From Sclerotiophoma versabilis (taxonomy: Eukaryota > Ascomycota > Dothideomycetes > Pleosporales > Didymellaceae), in the NCBI GenBank assembly GCA_012274445.1, contig JAAROD010000029.1:1488001-1552000 (forward strand): 64,000 nt of DNA, given 5' to 3'. The notes below the pieces were generated by a model. It saw only the letters and a list, made by a program, of their open reading frames with translations. It searched no databases and was not told where the DNA came from. Each line of letters begins with the position of its first letter. The stretch's first letter is position 1. Of this stretch, positions 44,121 through 57,993 are shown piece by piece. A program made the translations under genes and the position numbers.

Positions 44121-44587
44121 TATTATACAGCAGAGAAAGGCCTACTTAGTAGCCTAAATTTAGGGTGTAAATATATATACATTTTTACTCTATTTTAGCT
44201 ATAATAGTTATAAGCCTAGACACTAATACTGTGTAAGCAGAGGCTACGTAGATTTAGAGTTAAGTAGGTAACTAGAGCTAAGGTAACTAGTAATAATAAT
44301 CTCTGTTAACCTTACCTAAGTTATACTATACCTACTAGGTACTAAAAAAGTATAGTAGGCTAGATAGGTATTAGGCCTATCTCTACTATAAAAGTCTAGT
44401 ATAGAGGACTCTTAGCTATAACCCTGTAGGCACACAGCTAGCCTTACTACTATATAGTCTCTACTTTTAAGCTATTTCTCTGCCTTAAACATAAGAGGAT
44501 ATATTATATAGTAGAAAAAGGCCTACTTAGTAGCCTAAATTTAGAGTACGAATGTATATATATTTTTACTCTATTTTAGCTATAATA
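44121..44587. mobile_element. TRIM miniature LTR element, copy 2
   Basis: 467 bp with 86 bp direct terminal repeats (44121-44206 and 44502-44587) and a perfect TTAGT duplication (44116-44120, 44588-44592). The empty site is visible in copia copy B near 59740, where the sequence runs through without it, which proves insertion. No coding capacity. A purine-rich stretch precedes the right repeat. Confidence 0.88.
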
Positions 44588-47500
44588 TTAGTTAATAGTA
44601 TAGATTAGCTTATACCTAAATCCTTCTACCTAGCTAATTCTACTAATATAGTAAAGGTAGGTGTCTAGGTATTTCTTATTATAGAATAAGAAGTATACTT
44701 ATTTAAAAATATATTATATTAAAAGTATAGCCTATATATAGAAGACCTACTTCTTAAGAATATTATAGTAGTAGAAGAGTTCTATATTAATATTATTTCT
44801 AAAGTATACTTCTAAAAGAAAGAAGTTTAGTACTTAGAGCTAGATAGCTTACTTAGAGTAGGTTATATTAATAATTTAAATAGAAGTATTATATATTCTA
44901 CTCTTAAGCATGCTTATAATGTTACTTTATTTAAATATAAGCTACTTTCTTACTACTTTCTAATTCTTAATATAGTAATAAAATAATTATATAAATTCTA
45001 CCTATAGAGCTTTACTAAGTACCTTTAGTATACTAGAGTAGGTTATTTAGGCCTAGAGGCTCTCTAGGCTCTTATATAATAAGTGTGCAGTATATATATT
45101 AATAGTATACTCTAAAAAGATTATAAGATTTATATAATAACCTATACTAAGTAAGTAGTCTTCTACTAGAAGTAAGAAAAGCCTACTAAACTCTTTTAGA
45201 GAATTAGCTAGAATCTATTTAATATACCTATTAAGAGAGATAGTAAATTATAAATACTTTTAATTAAGAGGTACTATAGTAAAAAGCTTTTTTTATATAT
45301 ATTATAAAGAAAGACTTAAATTAAAATACTATATATACTTATAAGCTTCTTATACTAGGTATATACCTAGTATAAGCTCTATATCTATAAAATAAGCTAA
45401 GATAATAATATAGCTACTCTTCTATAGTAAGAGAGCTCTAAATATAAGTACTAGGCGCTTAATAAGAGAATAGATATTAAGTATATACTTCTATATATAT
45501 ATAAGCTAAATAGAGTAGTAGAAAGAGTAGAATAGAAAATAATTACTAAATCTATTAAGATAAGGAGTAGTATAAATCTACCTAAGAAGCTCTAACTAAA
45601 GGTTATTACTATAGTAATAGAGCTCTATAATATAAGTCTAACTTACTTAAATAAACTATATAGCCTAAATAAAAAGCTTAATTACTAGTTTACTTAATAT
45701 TTCTACTAGTATAAACCTAAGTAGGTAAGAGTACTTATAGCTAATCTAAGACCTAATTAGAGCAGAATATATACGTACAGCTACTAAGTATATTTCTTAA
45801 ATAGAGATTAAGCAGCTAGGTATTATTAAAAAAGCTTTAAAGTTACTCTAAAAGGCTATATTAGATACCTAGTTAGTTACTAAGCTTCTAATATATACTA
45901 GATATAGGTTCCTAAACTTAACTAAGTAATTATAACACGTAATATAACCTTTAATAAGGAGCTCTTTTATAATAAATTAGATAAGTTAATAGCCTTCTTA
46001 GTTAAAGAAGTAGAAGTAGTTATAGATATAATCTATAAAGCTAGTAAGATAATAGATATAGAAGAAGTAATTAAGCTCTCTATTAAAGTAGACCTATTAA
46101 TTAGCTTATCTACTAAGTACTAGCTTAGAGGTAGTACTTAAGAAGAACCTTAATTACTAGAAGACTAGTCTAGTAGTAAGAGAGCCTCTAAGATAAATAC
46201 TATACGCGCAGTAAGCTTAGCTAGTAAGCTACTAGAAATCTATATAGAATAATACTAAGAAATAGGTTTACTATTCTCTAACTAAATACCTAAACTAGAT
46301 TAGTTAAGTATAGGTAGAGAAGCTTCTAATAAGAAGGATCTAACTAGTAGCTTATAGAAAGTGCACTTAACTATTAAAAAAGAGAGTAAGCTAGTAGATA
46401 TTAAGAATCTTAAAGATCTACTAAGACCTATATTACTAATTATTCTAATACCTTCTTAAAAGATAATATAAGTAGATAAGGTAAGCAGAAAATATATATA
46501 TTAGTAGAGAACCTAGAGCCTACTAATAAGGTAGAGGTATAAAGTACTAGACTATAAGTATAATAAGCTTACTAATAATAATAGAGTAGGCTAGTACTCT
46601 ATAATAAGCTTAATATAGTAATATAGGTACTTATAGCTAATTTAATCTTTATTTAATTATATAAATAAATATAGAAATTAGAGAAGAGAGCTTATTACTA
46701 TATATATAGTAATTATTACCTCTACTCTATAAAAAGAGAAGTAAGTTATCTAAATAGAGCCTCTAGTATACTATAATAAGCTTTCTTTACTACTAGAAAA
46801 GTAGAAGAATCTTACTTACTACCTATTAGGTGCTCTTTTCTATTAGACTTATAAGAAAGAAATAGTAATACTTATAGAAAAGAAGATATAAGTAGAAGTA
46901 GACTAATTAAACCTTAATAAGGCCTCTACTGCTTAAATAGGTCTTTACTTATAAACTAGACTAAAATAGATACTTTATTAAGTATAAGGCTTAGATCTGT
47001 GTGCATAGAGACCTTTAGGCTAAAGATTTAATTATCTTAACCTATGCTATAACGCTTACTTCTAGATTATTTTAGACTATAGTAGTAATTACGGCCTAAT
47101 CTTACCTAGAGCTCTATTAGTATAATATAGCTAGCACGTTTCTTAATATAAGCTGCTAGAACTAACCTTAGGTACTCTATAAATTACTAGATAGATTTAA
47201 GAAACCTAAGTAGGTTATTCTACTATTATAAGCTCTATATAGGCTATATAATTTACTAGCTCTATAGTATAAAGAGCTCTTTAGTACGCTTTAGATGCTT
47301 AGTCTTATAGTATTAAAAGAGAAGCCTTACCTCTTCTATAATACTAAGTAGAAAATAGTGCTACTCTTCTATATTAATAATATACTTCTTACCTACTATA
47401 ATAATAATTAAGTAGCTACTAAATAGCAAATAAGCTTATTAATAAGTAAATATTAAATTAAAGATTATAGAGTAGCTAAATAGTTTCTAGGCGTTTAAAT

Positions 47501-48989
47501 AATTAGAGACTAAGAGGCCTATGCTATAACTCTTACGCATAACACCTATATTAATAAGCTTACTACTAAATTTAATATTATAGAGAATAGATTCTTTCTA
47601 AGTGTTCTATTTCTAGTAGAAGAGCTGCTTAAACATAATAGAGAAGCTTTAAAGTAAGAGGTTAAAGTATTTTAAAAATATATTAGATCTATACTCTATA
47701 TAGTAATTATAATCTAACTAGATATAGCATTTACTACCTCTTAACTATCCTATTATTTAATAAATCTAGAAGCAGCTTACTTTAAAGTAGCTACTTAGGT
47801 TATTACTTATTTATATTAAATAAAGTACCTAGGTATAAGGTATAGTACTTATAAAGGTAGTTAACTACTTATATATAGTAATACGTTATTTACTAATAGT
47901 TATAAAATATAATAATTATCTTAGAGGTATATTATATAGCTCTTTAGTAGTTTAATTATTTAGAAAGCTATATATTAATTAATAGTAATAACTTCTACTA
48001 CTAAAGCTAAATTACTTAGTATAGAGTATATAGCTAAGAAGTTAGCAGGTCTAAAATAATTTCTAGGAGAACTTTAGCTAAACTTAGAAGTGCTATAGAA
48101 GATTTTCTTTAATAACTAATAAACTATCTAATTAGTAGTTAAAGAAAGTAAGTAGCTTACTACCTAGCTATGCTATATAGATATCTAAAATATATAGTTA
48201 AAATAAGAATATACTAAGAGAAATCTTAAAGTAACCTACTTTAAGACTAGTAAGATACTAGCTAATAGGCTTATAAAAGTACTTTTTAGATAGGCTTATA
48301 AGTGCTTTTTATTATATTTAAACTTATATAGTATTAGTTAAAAGAAAGAAGAAATAGTTATAGAAAAAGAGTATATTAATAGAGAAAGAAAAGCTCTAGA
48401 ATTAGTAGAGAGAATAACCTCCTCTCTAAATAGGTATAAGCCTTTCTAAACTACTACTAGTAGCTCTTTTAAGTATATAACTAGTAGCTAAGAAGCTTAT
48501 AAACGCAAATTAGCTATAAATAGAGAAAATAACCTTCTCTTTATAGGTCTTAGTAGATTAAAGAACTTACTTATAAGAAGTACTTAAAAGAGGTACTCTT
48601 TTATAAGTAGGCTCTTTACTACCTAAATAGAGGTATATAGGTTAGTAGCCTACTATATACTTATTAGCTACTATTATAAATAAAAATAGAGTTACTTACT
48701 AAAGTTATTACTCTACTAGAGGTAATAAGCTCTTCTACTAGCACTATCCTAAGCAGCTTAAGAGTAGGTAGCCTATAAGCTATTAGTCTACTATTTATAT
48801 ACTCTATTTAAAAGAAAACCTATAAAAGATAGTAAGAGTACCTAAAGGTATAATACTAGTAGTGCTTACTATAGTAGCTGGTAGTAGTATTATCTATATA
48901 TAGTATAACTAAGCTACTTACTAGCAGTGCGTTTATATAGTATATATAGAGAATTACTCTATATACCCCTAGTATAGAAGTACCTAGGA

Positions 48990-49190
48990 CAGAGATAGAG
49001 AGTATAGAGGTAGGTAGTAGTAGTAGTAGAGTTAGTAGTAGCAGCATAGCAGTATAGGTAGTAGTAGTAGTAGTAGTAATAGTAGTAGTAGCAGTAGTAG
49101 TAGTAATAGCTAAAGAAGCAGCTAAAGCTGTAACTATAGGTATAGGTATAGTTATAGTTATAGTTATAGTTATAGGTATAGATATAGGTA
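48990..49190 (+). repeat. TAG and TATAGT microsatellites in copia copy A
   Basis: An array of TAG triplets with interruptions (about 49006-49110) followed by TATAGT-like hexamers (about 49136-49190). The only longer open frame in the AT-rich half (48856-49047, minus) is an artefact of this array. Confidence 0.8.
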
Positions 49191-50263
49191 TAAGTAAGCT
49201 AGTAGTACTATAGTAGGTAGTATAAGTATAGAAGGTAGTAGTAGTACGTATAAGGTACTTAGCTTTAAATTCTCTCTATATAAAAGTTAGTAAAACCTAA
49301 AAAGAGCTAGAAAATAGTAATAGTAGAATTAATTAAATACTATCTAATAAAGACTTAGGCTAAAAAATATACCTAACTAAAACAAAGACTAGAAAGGTTA
49401 AAAAGAGTAACTAAGAGATATAGAAAATATATAAAAGCTAAATTAGTATACTTATAGCTATACTAATAAAGATAACTAGAAAATTATAGAAATTAAGTAG
49501 ATAGACAGCTTATATAGAGTGCTAACTAGTATAGTAAAAGTAATAGTAAGAGGCTCTACCTACTAAAAGCATTCTAATATTACTAAAATTAAATAATAGA
49601 GTAGCGTAGTAAAGTATTAAACGCATACTCTTACTATTAGAAATAATACTTAGAGCTAATTAGAGCTACCTAGCCTAGGTACCTACCTATAGTAGCTATA
49701 TAAGTGTTTAGATAGGCTACTAAGTACTTAAAAAGAAGGTAAAAGTATAAATAAGTAAGTTATTACGTAATAAGGCGCTTAAAGAGTACCTAGTAATTAG
49801 GATTAGATTATATTAGAGCCTATTTTACTTCTAGAGCGTCTAGAATAATAGCTAAATACTTAAGAAAAGTTAAAAGAGCTCTTAAAAGATATACTCTTAA
49901 ATTAAGCCTTAGAATAAAAGAATAAGTGCTTTATAAGTAGGTATATCTAAGTATAAACACCTAGAGAGTATATTATATAATAAAGTATATAGACTGCTAC
50001 TATAGAGCTTTTTTCTTACTTTTATACTCTAATTAGGTTACTCTAGTACCTAACTACTAAGTAGCTCTTTAGAAGCTTAAAGGCTTACTTAATAAGGTTA
50101 TATAACTAAGTAGGTCTCTAGAAGCCTATAAGCTTATTAGGTAAAATTATATAACCTTTAAATTCTCTTTTTATATTATTAATATTTTAGATATAGATTA
50201 GATAGTACTAATTAAATACTATTAATTACCTAAGTATAGTCTTATAAGCTCTATTATACTATA

Positions 50264-52110
50264 CCTTTAGTCTAATCTAGATTAATATACCTTCTAAGCT
50301 TTTAAAAACTCTTTCTAAGTATCTAATTAGTAATCTAAGCCTACTTAAAGGTTATACTTCTTCTAAGAAGATTAAGAGTAAGCTTACTCTATTACCTATT
50401 CTTAATTTACGCTAATCTACTTAATTTAGTAGGATTTTAACTGATTCTAATACTCTAATTATAGTCTCTTCTAGATTAGAGAGTAAAAATAATACTAAGA
50501 CTAATCTAAAGTTAATATTCTAGAAGTTCTAGTCTTAGACTACTACTTCTATAAAGTAATCTACTACTACCTCTACTAATTACTTACCTTTAAGTAGAAT
50601 TAAGATTAGTGCTTATTATAATTATCTATATACCTACTACTTAAAGTAGTTTATAGATAGTATTAGTAATAGTTATTATTATAATTATATTAACTATTAA
50701 TTATATAAAGAGAGTAGCTATTATATTAAGTATAATACTTATACTTATAGGCCTTTATAAGTATCTATTAGTCTTAGTTCTTTTTATTAAATTACTAATT
50801 CTTTATTTAGCTATAGTTCTCTCTATTCTCTAGCTTAGGCTGTAATTACTACTATTAATAATAAGGCTAATAGAGTAAGAAATCTATTCTAATCTATTAA
50901 TCTTTCTAATATATTTTAGGTTAAAGTAATTTTTCTACTTATAAATACCTTATTTAAGATATATATATAGGTATCTAAAAAGGCTAATTCTAATCTAGTT
51001 AATATAAATAAGGTTATAATTAATTCTAATATTAATAACTTTAAGAGTAGTAAGAATAATTAGTAAAATATAACTAGTACTCTCTAGAGTATAGTAATAG
51101 ATTAGATTAATTAGGCTGCTTTATCTTCTACTTCTACTCTGTTTAAGCAGAGTCTTAGATTAACTATAGATTAGGCTTTACTAGCTCTGTCTTCTAGTTA
51201 GTCTTATAATTAAAGTAGTTAGTTCTTTAGTTAAGCTAGTTCTACTTAGATTAGTTATAGTTAAGCCTCTTCTAATAATTCTTAGATTACTAATTATCTC
51301 TATTATCTAGCTACTTAAGCTTATAGCTATAGGTTTACTTATAATTTAGCTAGTACTTAGGCTTAAGCTTCTAGTTAGAGTTATTAATCTAATACTAATA
51401 TCTATAACCTAATTACTACTTATATAGTAGTAATTAATCTTCTTTTTATAGAATTACTTAATTAAATAACTATATATTAATTAGTTACCTTCTTAGCCTT
51501 TCTTAACTAATTATTTATATTAATTATTTAGTCTCTTATAGATATAGATTCTGCTTAGTATATTAGTATATATAATATTATATTTATAGATTAATCTACT
51601 TTATTAACTCTATTATTCTTAATTACTTTATCTTTATTAATAACCTTATATAGGTTAATTAGTTACTTAAACTTCTTAAACTATTAATAAGTAAGTAACT
51701 TAGTTAATCTATTAGCTAGTATATTATTAGTTTCTAGAAAACTAATCTAGATTAATCTCTTAGTATATTCTTACCTAAGCTATATATTTTATATATCTAT
51801 ATACCTAAGATAAGTAGTAATCTATTAATTAGCCTCTACTACTAGTCTAATTATTTAGAGGTTATTATACTATATATTTTATAAGTTACCTATCTTAAGA
51901 TTAAGCTTATTAAAGAACTGCCTAAGTATAAATATTTTCTTAGTAATATACTTAAGAGTAAGAAGTTCTACCTTAGTTATAGAAGTAGTTACTATACTTT
52001 ATCTAGTAGCTTTCTATAGAATTAGACCTCTAAAGAGTATTACTAGGTGTTTATAAAATAATTATTAAATTTCTAAATTATTTATAAAAGATATATCTCT
52101 ATAGATAATA
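50264..52110 (+). repeat. RIP-degraded retroelement fragment, gag/protease-like
   Basis: No intact frame. Two short stretches near 50610-50700 read like mutated zinc knuckles (spaced TATTATAATTAT for a CYNC-type core), and near 51545-51590 the text reads IDSA, then YIS, like a copia protease core. This suggests the 5' half of another plus-strand copia element, interrupted by copy A on the left and lost near 52110 on the right. Low certainty because RIP removes most diagnostic residues. Confidence 0.35.
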
Positions 52111-53401
52111 ATAAGCTTATAGTATAATACTTAGGTAATTAAATATTTAATTAGTGCCTATCTATCTAAACATAATAACTGTTTATATATAAAGAAGATA
52201 TTATTAGTTATATAACTCTAGAATTAAGCTTATAGGCAGTAGTAAGTCTACTTAACTATAGTTAGCTTAACTACTAAGCTTTTTAAAGGTTAGCTATAAG
52301 CTTAGGCGCATAGGCTTATACTTTAGGTAATACCTAGCTTTAATATACTAATACCTTACTTAGCCTAGTAGTAAGCTAGTAGCTTACTTATATAATATAC
52401 TTTCTAGATAGTCTTCTATAAATAAAGAAGTATCTAATAAACTACTATATAGCTTATTACTTTATTTAGTAGTAATTATTATACTTTCTATATAAGGTGC
52501 TGTTTTAAGCTTCTAATTAATATTAGAGAAGCTTATTTTACTAGTATAAACTTTTTATATTAGTTTATACTTCTACTTTAACCTTATAATATTAAGCAGC
52601 TCTATATATTACTAGATACTTAACTTAAAACATATAGCTTAACTATATACTATCTACTTAATTTTAACTTTTCTATTACCTAGTTTATTTATAGTTAGAG
52701 TTTTTATATAATATTATATAGTAATAAGTAGTATAAGTATAGAGTAAGTAGCTTACTTTACCTTTACTAGAGCTAAATATTATATAATTAGCTCTCTTTA
52801 CTAATTTTAACTATTTTTAAGTCTATTACTATAGCTATAAGTACTCTCTTATTTTACCTTTAATTTAAGCTTCTTCTACCTATTTAGCTACTTACTATAA
52901 GCTTCTTAAGCTTCTTATACCTCTTAAGTTACTTATAACTTATTATTTAAGCTTAAGTTATAGCTAGAAGGTAGCTACTCTTATTCTACTAGCTTAGATA
53001 GCTTCTAATTAAGCTTCTTATATAGCTTTTCTAGGCTCTTTTTAACTATTTAGCTAACTTTAGATAGAAAGAACCTAAGTCTAAGTGCCTTATGCGTACT
53101 ACTACTACTACTACTACTAATACTAAGTACTACTATACTACTACTACTACTACTAACTATACTACTACTACTTATACTCTACTCTTTGCGCCTTATATAC
53201 CTACTATCTACCTCTACTACTTAATTTTACTTTTAGGTATTAGTAGTTTAGCTTTAGCTAATTAAGCTTCTTCTACTAGGCCTCTAGGCTCTATTAGAGA
53301 CTCTAGCCTCCTCTCTCCTTACCTACTGCTACTGCCCCCCCTCTAGCTACCTTCTTTACTACTACTACTACCTCTGCCTCTGCCTCTACTAGCTCCTACC
53401 T

Positions 53402-53434
<33 letters not shown>

Positions 53435-56400
53435 TTACACCTATTATAGGCACTATGCAGAGAAAGTATAGAACTATACTCTACTTAGGCTGTATATATA
53501 CTCTGCTAGTTAATAGCTTAGCTATGCAGTGCTATAATATAGCTAATACTAGCCTCTATACCTACTACTACTTCTAGTACTCTTTAGAGTACTTCTATTA
53601 CTCTATATAGGTTCTAGAGCTTCTTAAGCTTATAGTATATAAACTAATAGCTCTTATAGCTCTAGCCTCTTTAAAGTAGTTAGTATTACTCTTACTAATA
53701 AGCTATAGGTATCTAGAGGTGTAACTACTTCTATAAATTACTATTCTTTCTTTATAATATAGTTTAGTACTAATAAGCTTATAAAGGTTTATAGACTTAT
53801 ATATTACTTAGTATATAATAAAGAATCTTCTAGTAGAGAGTTATAGTATTAATAGAAACTAAGAGAGAAGCTCTAGATTTAGGAGTTAGTAGTAGGCACC
53901 TAAGAGGAGGGAGTTATTCTCTCTAGTAGTTAAATTAATTATTTACTCTTTCTTTTAACTACTCTTTTTATAACTCTATAACCTATTATACCTTACTATT
54001 TATATTAGAAAGGTTTAGGTAGGTTAAAAGGTACTTATAAGCCTACTTAGAAAGTGCTTTTATTAACCTATTAGTAGGTATCTTACTTATTTTTATATAG
54101 GTTACTATAAAGGTACCTTTTATATACTCTTATTTAAGCTATATATTCTATATATCTATATAGTACAGCTAGGTAGTAAGCTACTTACTTTCTTCTACTA
54201 CTAACTATATAGTTTACTAATTATTATAAAAAATCTTCTAAGTAACCTCTAGGTTAAGGTAGAGCTTATAGAGAAATTACTTTAAAGTAGTACTCTTCTT
54301 AGCTATATACTTAAAAGCTAGTAGTTTAGCTTTAGTTATTAAAGTAGTTACTATAAACTACTTAGCTACCTTTTATATAATTTAGCTACTAAAGAGCTAT
54401 ATAATATACCTCTAAGATAATTAATATAATTTACTATTATTAGTAAATAAAGCTTTTCTATATATAAGAAGCTAGCTGCCTAAATAAGCTCTATACTATA
54501 TATATACCTAGGTACTTAGTTCTATATAAGTAGCTAATAACTTAAGTAGCTACTTAAAAGTAAGTAGCTCTAGAATTTATAAGATAGTAAGATAGCTAAC
54601 AAGCTATATACGCAATGTTTAGCTATATTATAATTATAGTATATAATATTAACTCTACCTACTTCTAATAAGACTTAATTTCTTACTTTAAAGCTTCTCC
54701 TATATACTTCTAAAGCTTAATTATAGAGAAGAGGATACTTAGGAGTAACTTCTTCTCTAAAACCTTAAACTTAATAGTAAGCTTCTTAATATAAAGGTTA
54801 TAAGTAAGTATTATTACTTAAGCTACTTAATCTTATATAATATAAACTTCTAAGAACTATTTAGCAGCTCTATAATCTATAATCTAATATTTAGCTATTA
54901 ATAAGCTTATTAACTACTCTATAGCTACTTAATTATTCTTATAATAAGTAAGAAGGATATTATTAATATAGAAGAGTAAGATAATTTTTTACTTATTATT
55001 AAAGAATAAGTATAGCTCTTCTTTTAATACTATTAAACTAAGCTTCTAGAGAGTGCTAGATAGCTCTTTATACTATAGAATAGAGGAGTTCTAGAGACTA
55101 TATAGAGCCTATAGTAGTAGTACTACCTACTAAGGCTTCTTAAATCTATTAGGCAGCTTGCATAGTACTAGTAGCTAGTCTTAGTAGCTTATATTAAGAA
55201 ACGCGCTGCTTATATTATACTATAGTAGCTTTAAATCAAACTAAGCTACTATAGTAACTATTATATAGAAGAACCTTATAGTAAGTATTATAGTATAGGT
55301 TAACTTAATTAAATTCTTTACCTAGAGGTCTCTATATATATATATCCTAGCTTTATATTTTATAAAGTAGCTGTCTTAATTAAGCTTATAAGTAAATACC
55401 TATTTAAGTAGTAAGACTTTAGCCTAGAAGCTTATTTTATTTATTTCTTTCTAGGTATTTTTCTTAGTAAGTGTTATAATCTCTTTTATATAGGCCTAGT
55501 AGAATAGAGCACCTAGAGAGTAATTAGTAAGCTCTTTCTATATATTAAGAACTAAAGAGAGCTAGTTATAGTATACCTACTACTTATTTTTAGTTAATAG
55601 TTTCTCTAACCTTATTACTAAGGCTATAATAACTACGTAGATTATAATAAGGTCTCTTTTCTAGTTTCTATACTTATTTATATAATTAAATAAGCTTTTA
55701 AGTAGCTAAAAATAACTATCTTACTTTATTAAGCTTATTATAGTATATACACCTACTTTATTATCTTCTCTAAGCTTATTATACTCTTAGTTATATAGCC
55801 TACAGCTTAATTATATTAGTAGGCTAATAGTTCTATACTAATTAGTATAGCTTATAGTTAGTTTACCTACTCTTATTAATCTCTAAGAAGGTATAAGAAT
55901 AATTAGAAAGTTAGGTCTTCTTATTAGTAAATTATTATAATCTCTATTACCTACTAGAGAGCTCTCTTCTTTAATAGTAGAGTATACTTTCTATAAGCTT
56001 CTAGATAGGTGCTCTTCTATAGAAGCTTCTCTACCTACTACTAGCTACTTAGGTTCTAGTATTAGGTTAGAAGAGAAAAGGCCTAGTTCTTAGCGCTCTA
56101 CGCAGATCTCTATTAGTTTACTAGCTAAGCTAACTAATTATATAGTCTCTACCTTAGAAGCTTACTTATTACTAGACTAGCCTTCTACTAATTAAGCTTC
56201 TTCTAAGAGCTTACTTCTAAGCTATTACATAGAAAGTAATTTAAGTAATAAATCTTTTCTCTTAGTAATAGAGAGCTTAATTACTTCTTTTATATTTACT
56301 ATCTTACTAGGCTTATAGAGAACTTCTATAACCTTTACTACTTCTATAACTAGAAGCGTAGTAAACTTATTAACCTAGTTATAAAAGATCTTCTTATTAA

Positions 56401-57993
56401 AAGTTATATTATATATTATAATTACCTAGTAAAGTTAAAGTTCCTATATATAGTATATATTAGAAGCTTAATAACTAATAAGGTAACTAATATAACTTCT
56501 TAGAGTAACTTTAAAGCTCTTTCTATTATAGCTAGCTACTTATTCTCTATTTAAAGAATATGCTTAGTAGCTATATATATATATTCTACTCTAATTAGGT
56601 CTTAGATTAGCTATAAGTGCTCTTACCTACTTAGGTTAGTACTATTAAAAGTACTTTATAAACTACTAATTAAGCTTCTTATTTAGGCTATATAGCTTAT
56701 TTAAGTATATAGAACTTATATTATAGAGCTATATAGTAGCTATAATAACTTCTAGCTAAAGCTTCTTAGGTAGGTTTATACTACTCTTTATTTTTATTAA
56801 CTTAGTAATTATCTCTTACCTACCTCTTTCTACTACACTATTTAGCTTATATATATAGAAAAGTATATACTTAATATTAATCTCTATATTAAGTGCCTAG
56901 CGCTTATATATAGAGCTTTCTTACTATAGTAGTATAGCTATATTATTATCTTAGCTAATCTTATAGATTTTAAGCTTATATTAAGTAGTTACCTAGCTTA
57001 AAAAATTAGTAAGAACTTAAAGAATTTTAATTTAAGTCTTTCTCTGCAGTAGGTATATAAAGAGCTTTCTACTATAGTACTTCTTAATTAAAAGTATCTA
57101 TAACTTACCTTTATAGCCTAGAGGTATATTAAATAGATCTTAGCTAATTTACTAAAAGAGGTAAGATAGTTTCTTATACTTTCTTTATAATATTACCTAC
57201 TTAGTATAGGTTATTATATATATCTTATAGTTCTTCTAAAGTACTTTAGCTATATATATACTATATATATGCTTTATTAGTACTTATAAAGCTTCTAGGC
57301 TAAGGTAGCTAGCTAAAGTATACTAGAGGCGCTTATCTAAGCTATAGAAATAGAAGTTATATAATTATTTTTTTATTACTATATTTAGAAGGCTTATAGA
57401 ATAGTATAAAAGAAGTTTATATTTAAGAAAAGTAAGGTTATAAGTATACTATAGAGTAGTATATATAATACTTATATTAAGGTCTTTAATATAACTTATC
57501 TATAGAGTACTATTAAGCTCTAGGTACTATACTCTCTTCTCTTATAATTAAGCTTCTAAGGTAATATTAATATAGAAACTTTTAACTATAATAATATTCT
57601 AAAGAAGTAGGTTCTTAGTATATAGGCTGTGCTTTTTATAAAGAGTATTCTTAAGTAAATAAGCTTCTTAGCCTATAATAGAAAATACTTAGGTACCTAC
57701 CTTTATAGTATTACTAGAATTAAATAGGTAGAAAGATCTAGGTATAAGGCACTAAGTGCTGTTAACTAGGTATATAGTAGCTTTATTTTCTAGAATTATA
57801 CTTTTAGAAAGTAGATAAGTATTAAAATCTATAAGGTTATATACCTCTAGAGTTTCTTTTATTAGCTAGGCATTACTAAGAGTACTTATTATTCTTAGGT
57901 TAATTAGAGCTGCTTATATATTAACTAGAAACTTAACTTATAGTATTCTAGCTACTAGTTAGAGACCTTCTAAGGACTAGATTAATTAGTAGG
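52111..57993 (-). mobile_element. RIP-degraded Ty1/copia relic in inverted orientation, copy C
   Basis: Related to copies A and B but on the minus strand: the mutated YVDD box (YINN) is at 54970-54959, and triplet repeats (CTA here, the complement of TAG) at about 53095-53435 sit toward the 3' end as in copy A. The left end near 52111-52200 resembles the complement of the copia LTR end without being the same family. The right end is cut by copy B. No open frames. Confidence 0.6.
53095..53435 (-). repeat. CTA microsatellite in copia copy C
   Basis: Several runs of ACT/CTA triplets, the longest at about 53400-53432. They are the mirror of the TAG array in copy A and hold the same place relative to the RT domain. 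Confidence 0.75.

Larger units (their letters stand above)
42378..50258 (+). mobile_element. RIP-degraded Ty1/copia retrotransposon, copy A
   Basis: 7,881 bp (7,409 without the TRIM insertion and its duplication) between two 288 bp LTRs (42378-42665 and 49971-50258) and CTATA target duplications (42373-42377, 50259-50263). A GTTATAAGCC sequence right after the 5' LTR is the likely primer site. The reverse transcriptase box reads FYINNI at 47367-47384, which two C-to-T/G-to-A changes per motif codon derive from FYVDDI, the copia signature. Frames are full of TAA/TAG. A GTA/TAG triplet microsatellite lies before the 3' LTR. Copy B matches it throughout with mostly transition differences. Confidence 0.85.

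Noticed and set aside
48856..49047. 63-codon frame rich in Leu/Tyr/Ser in the AT-rich block
   Set aside because: Translation of the TAG microsatellite; no start context and no homologue expected.
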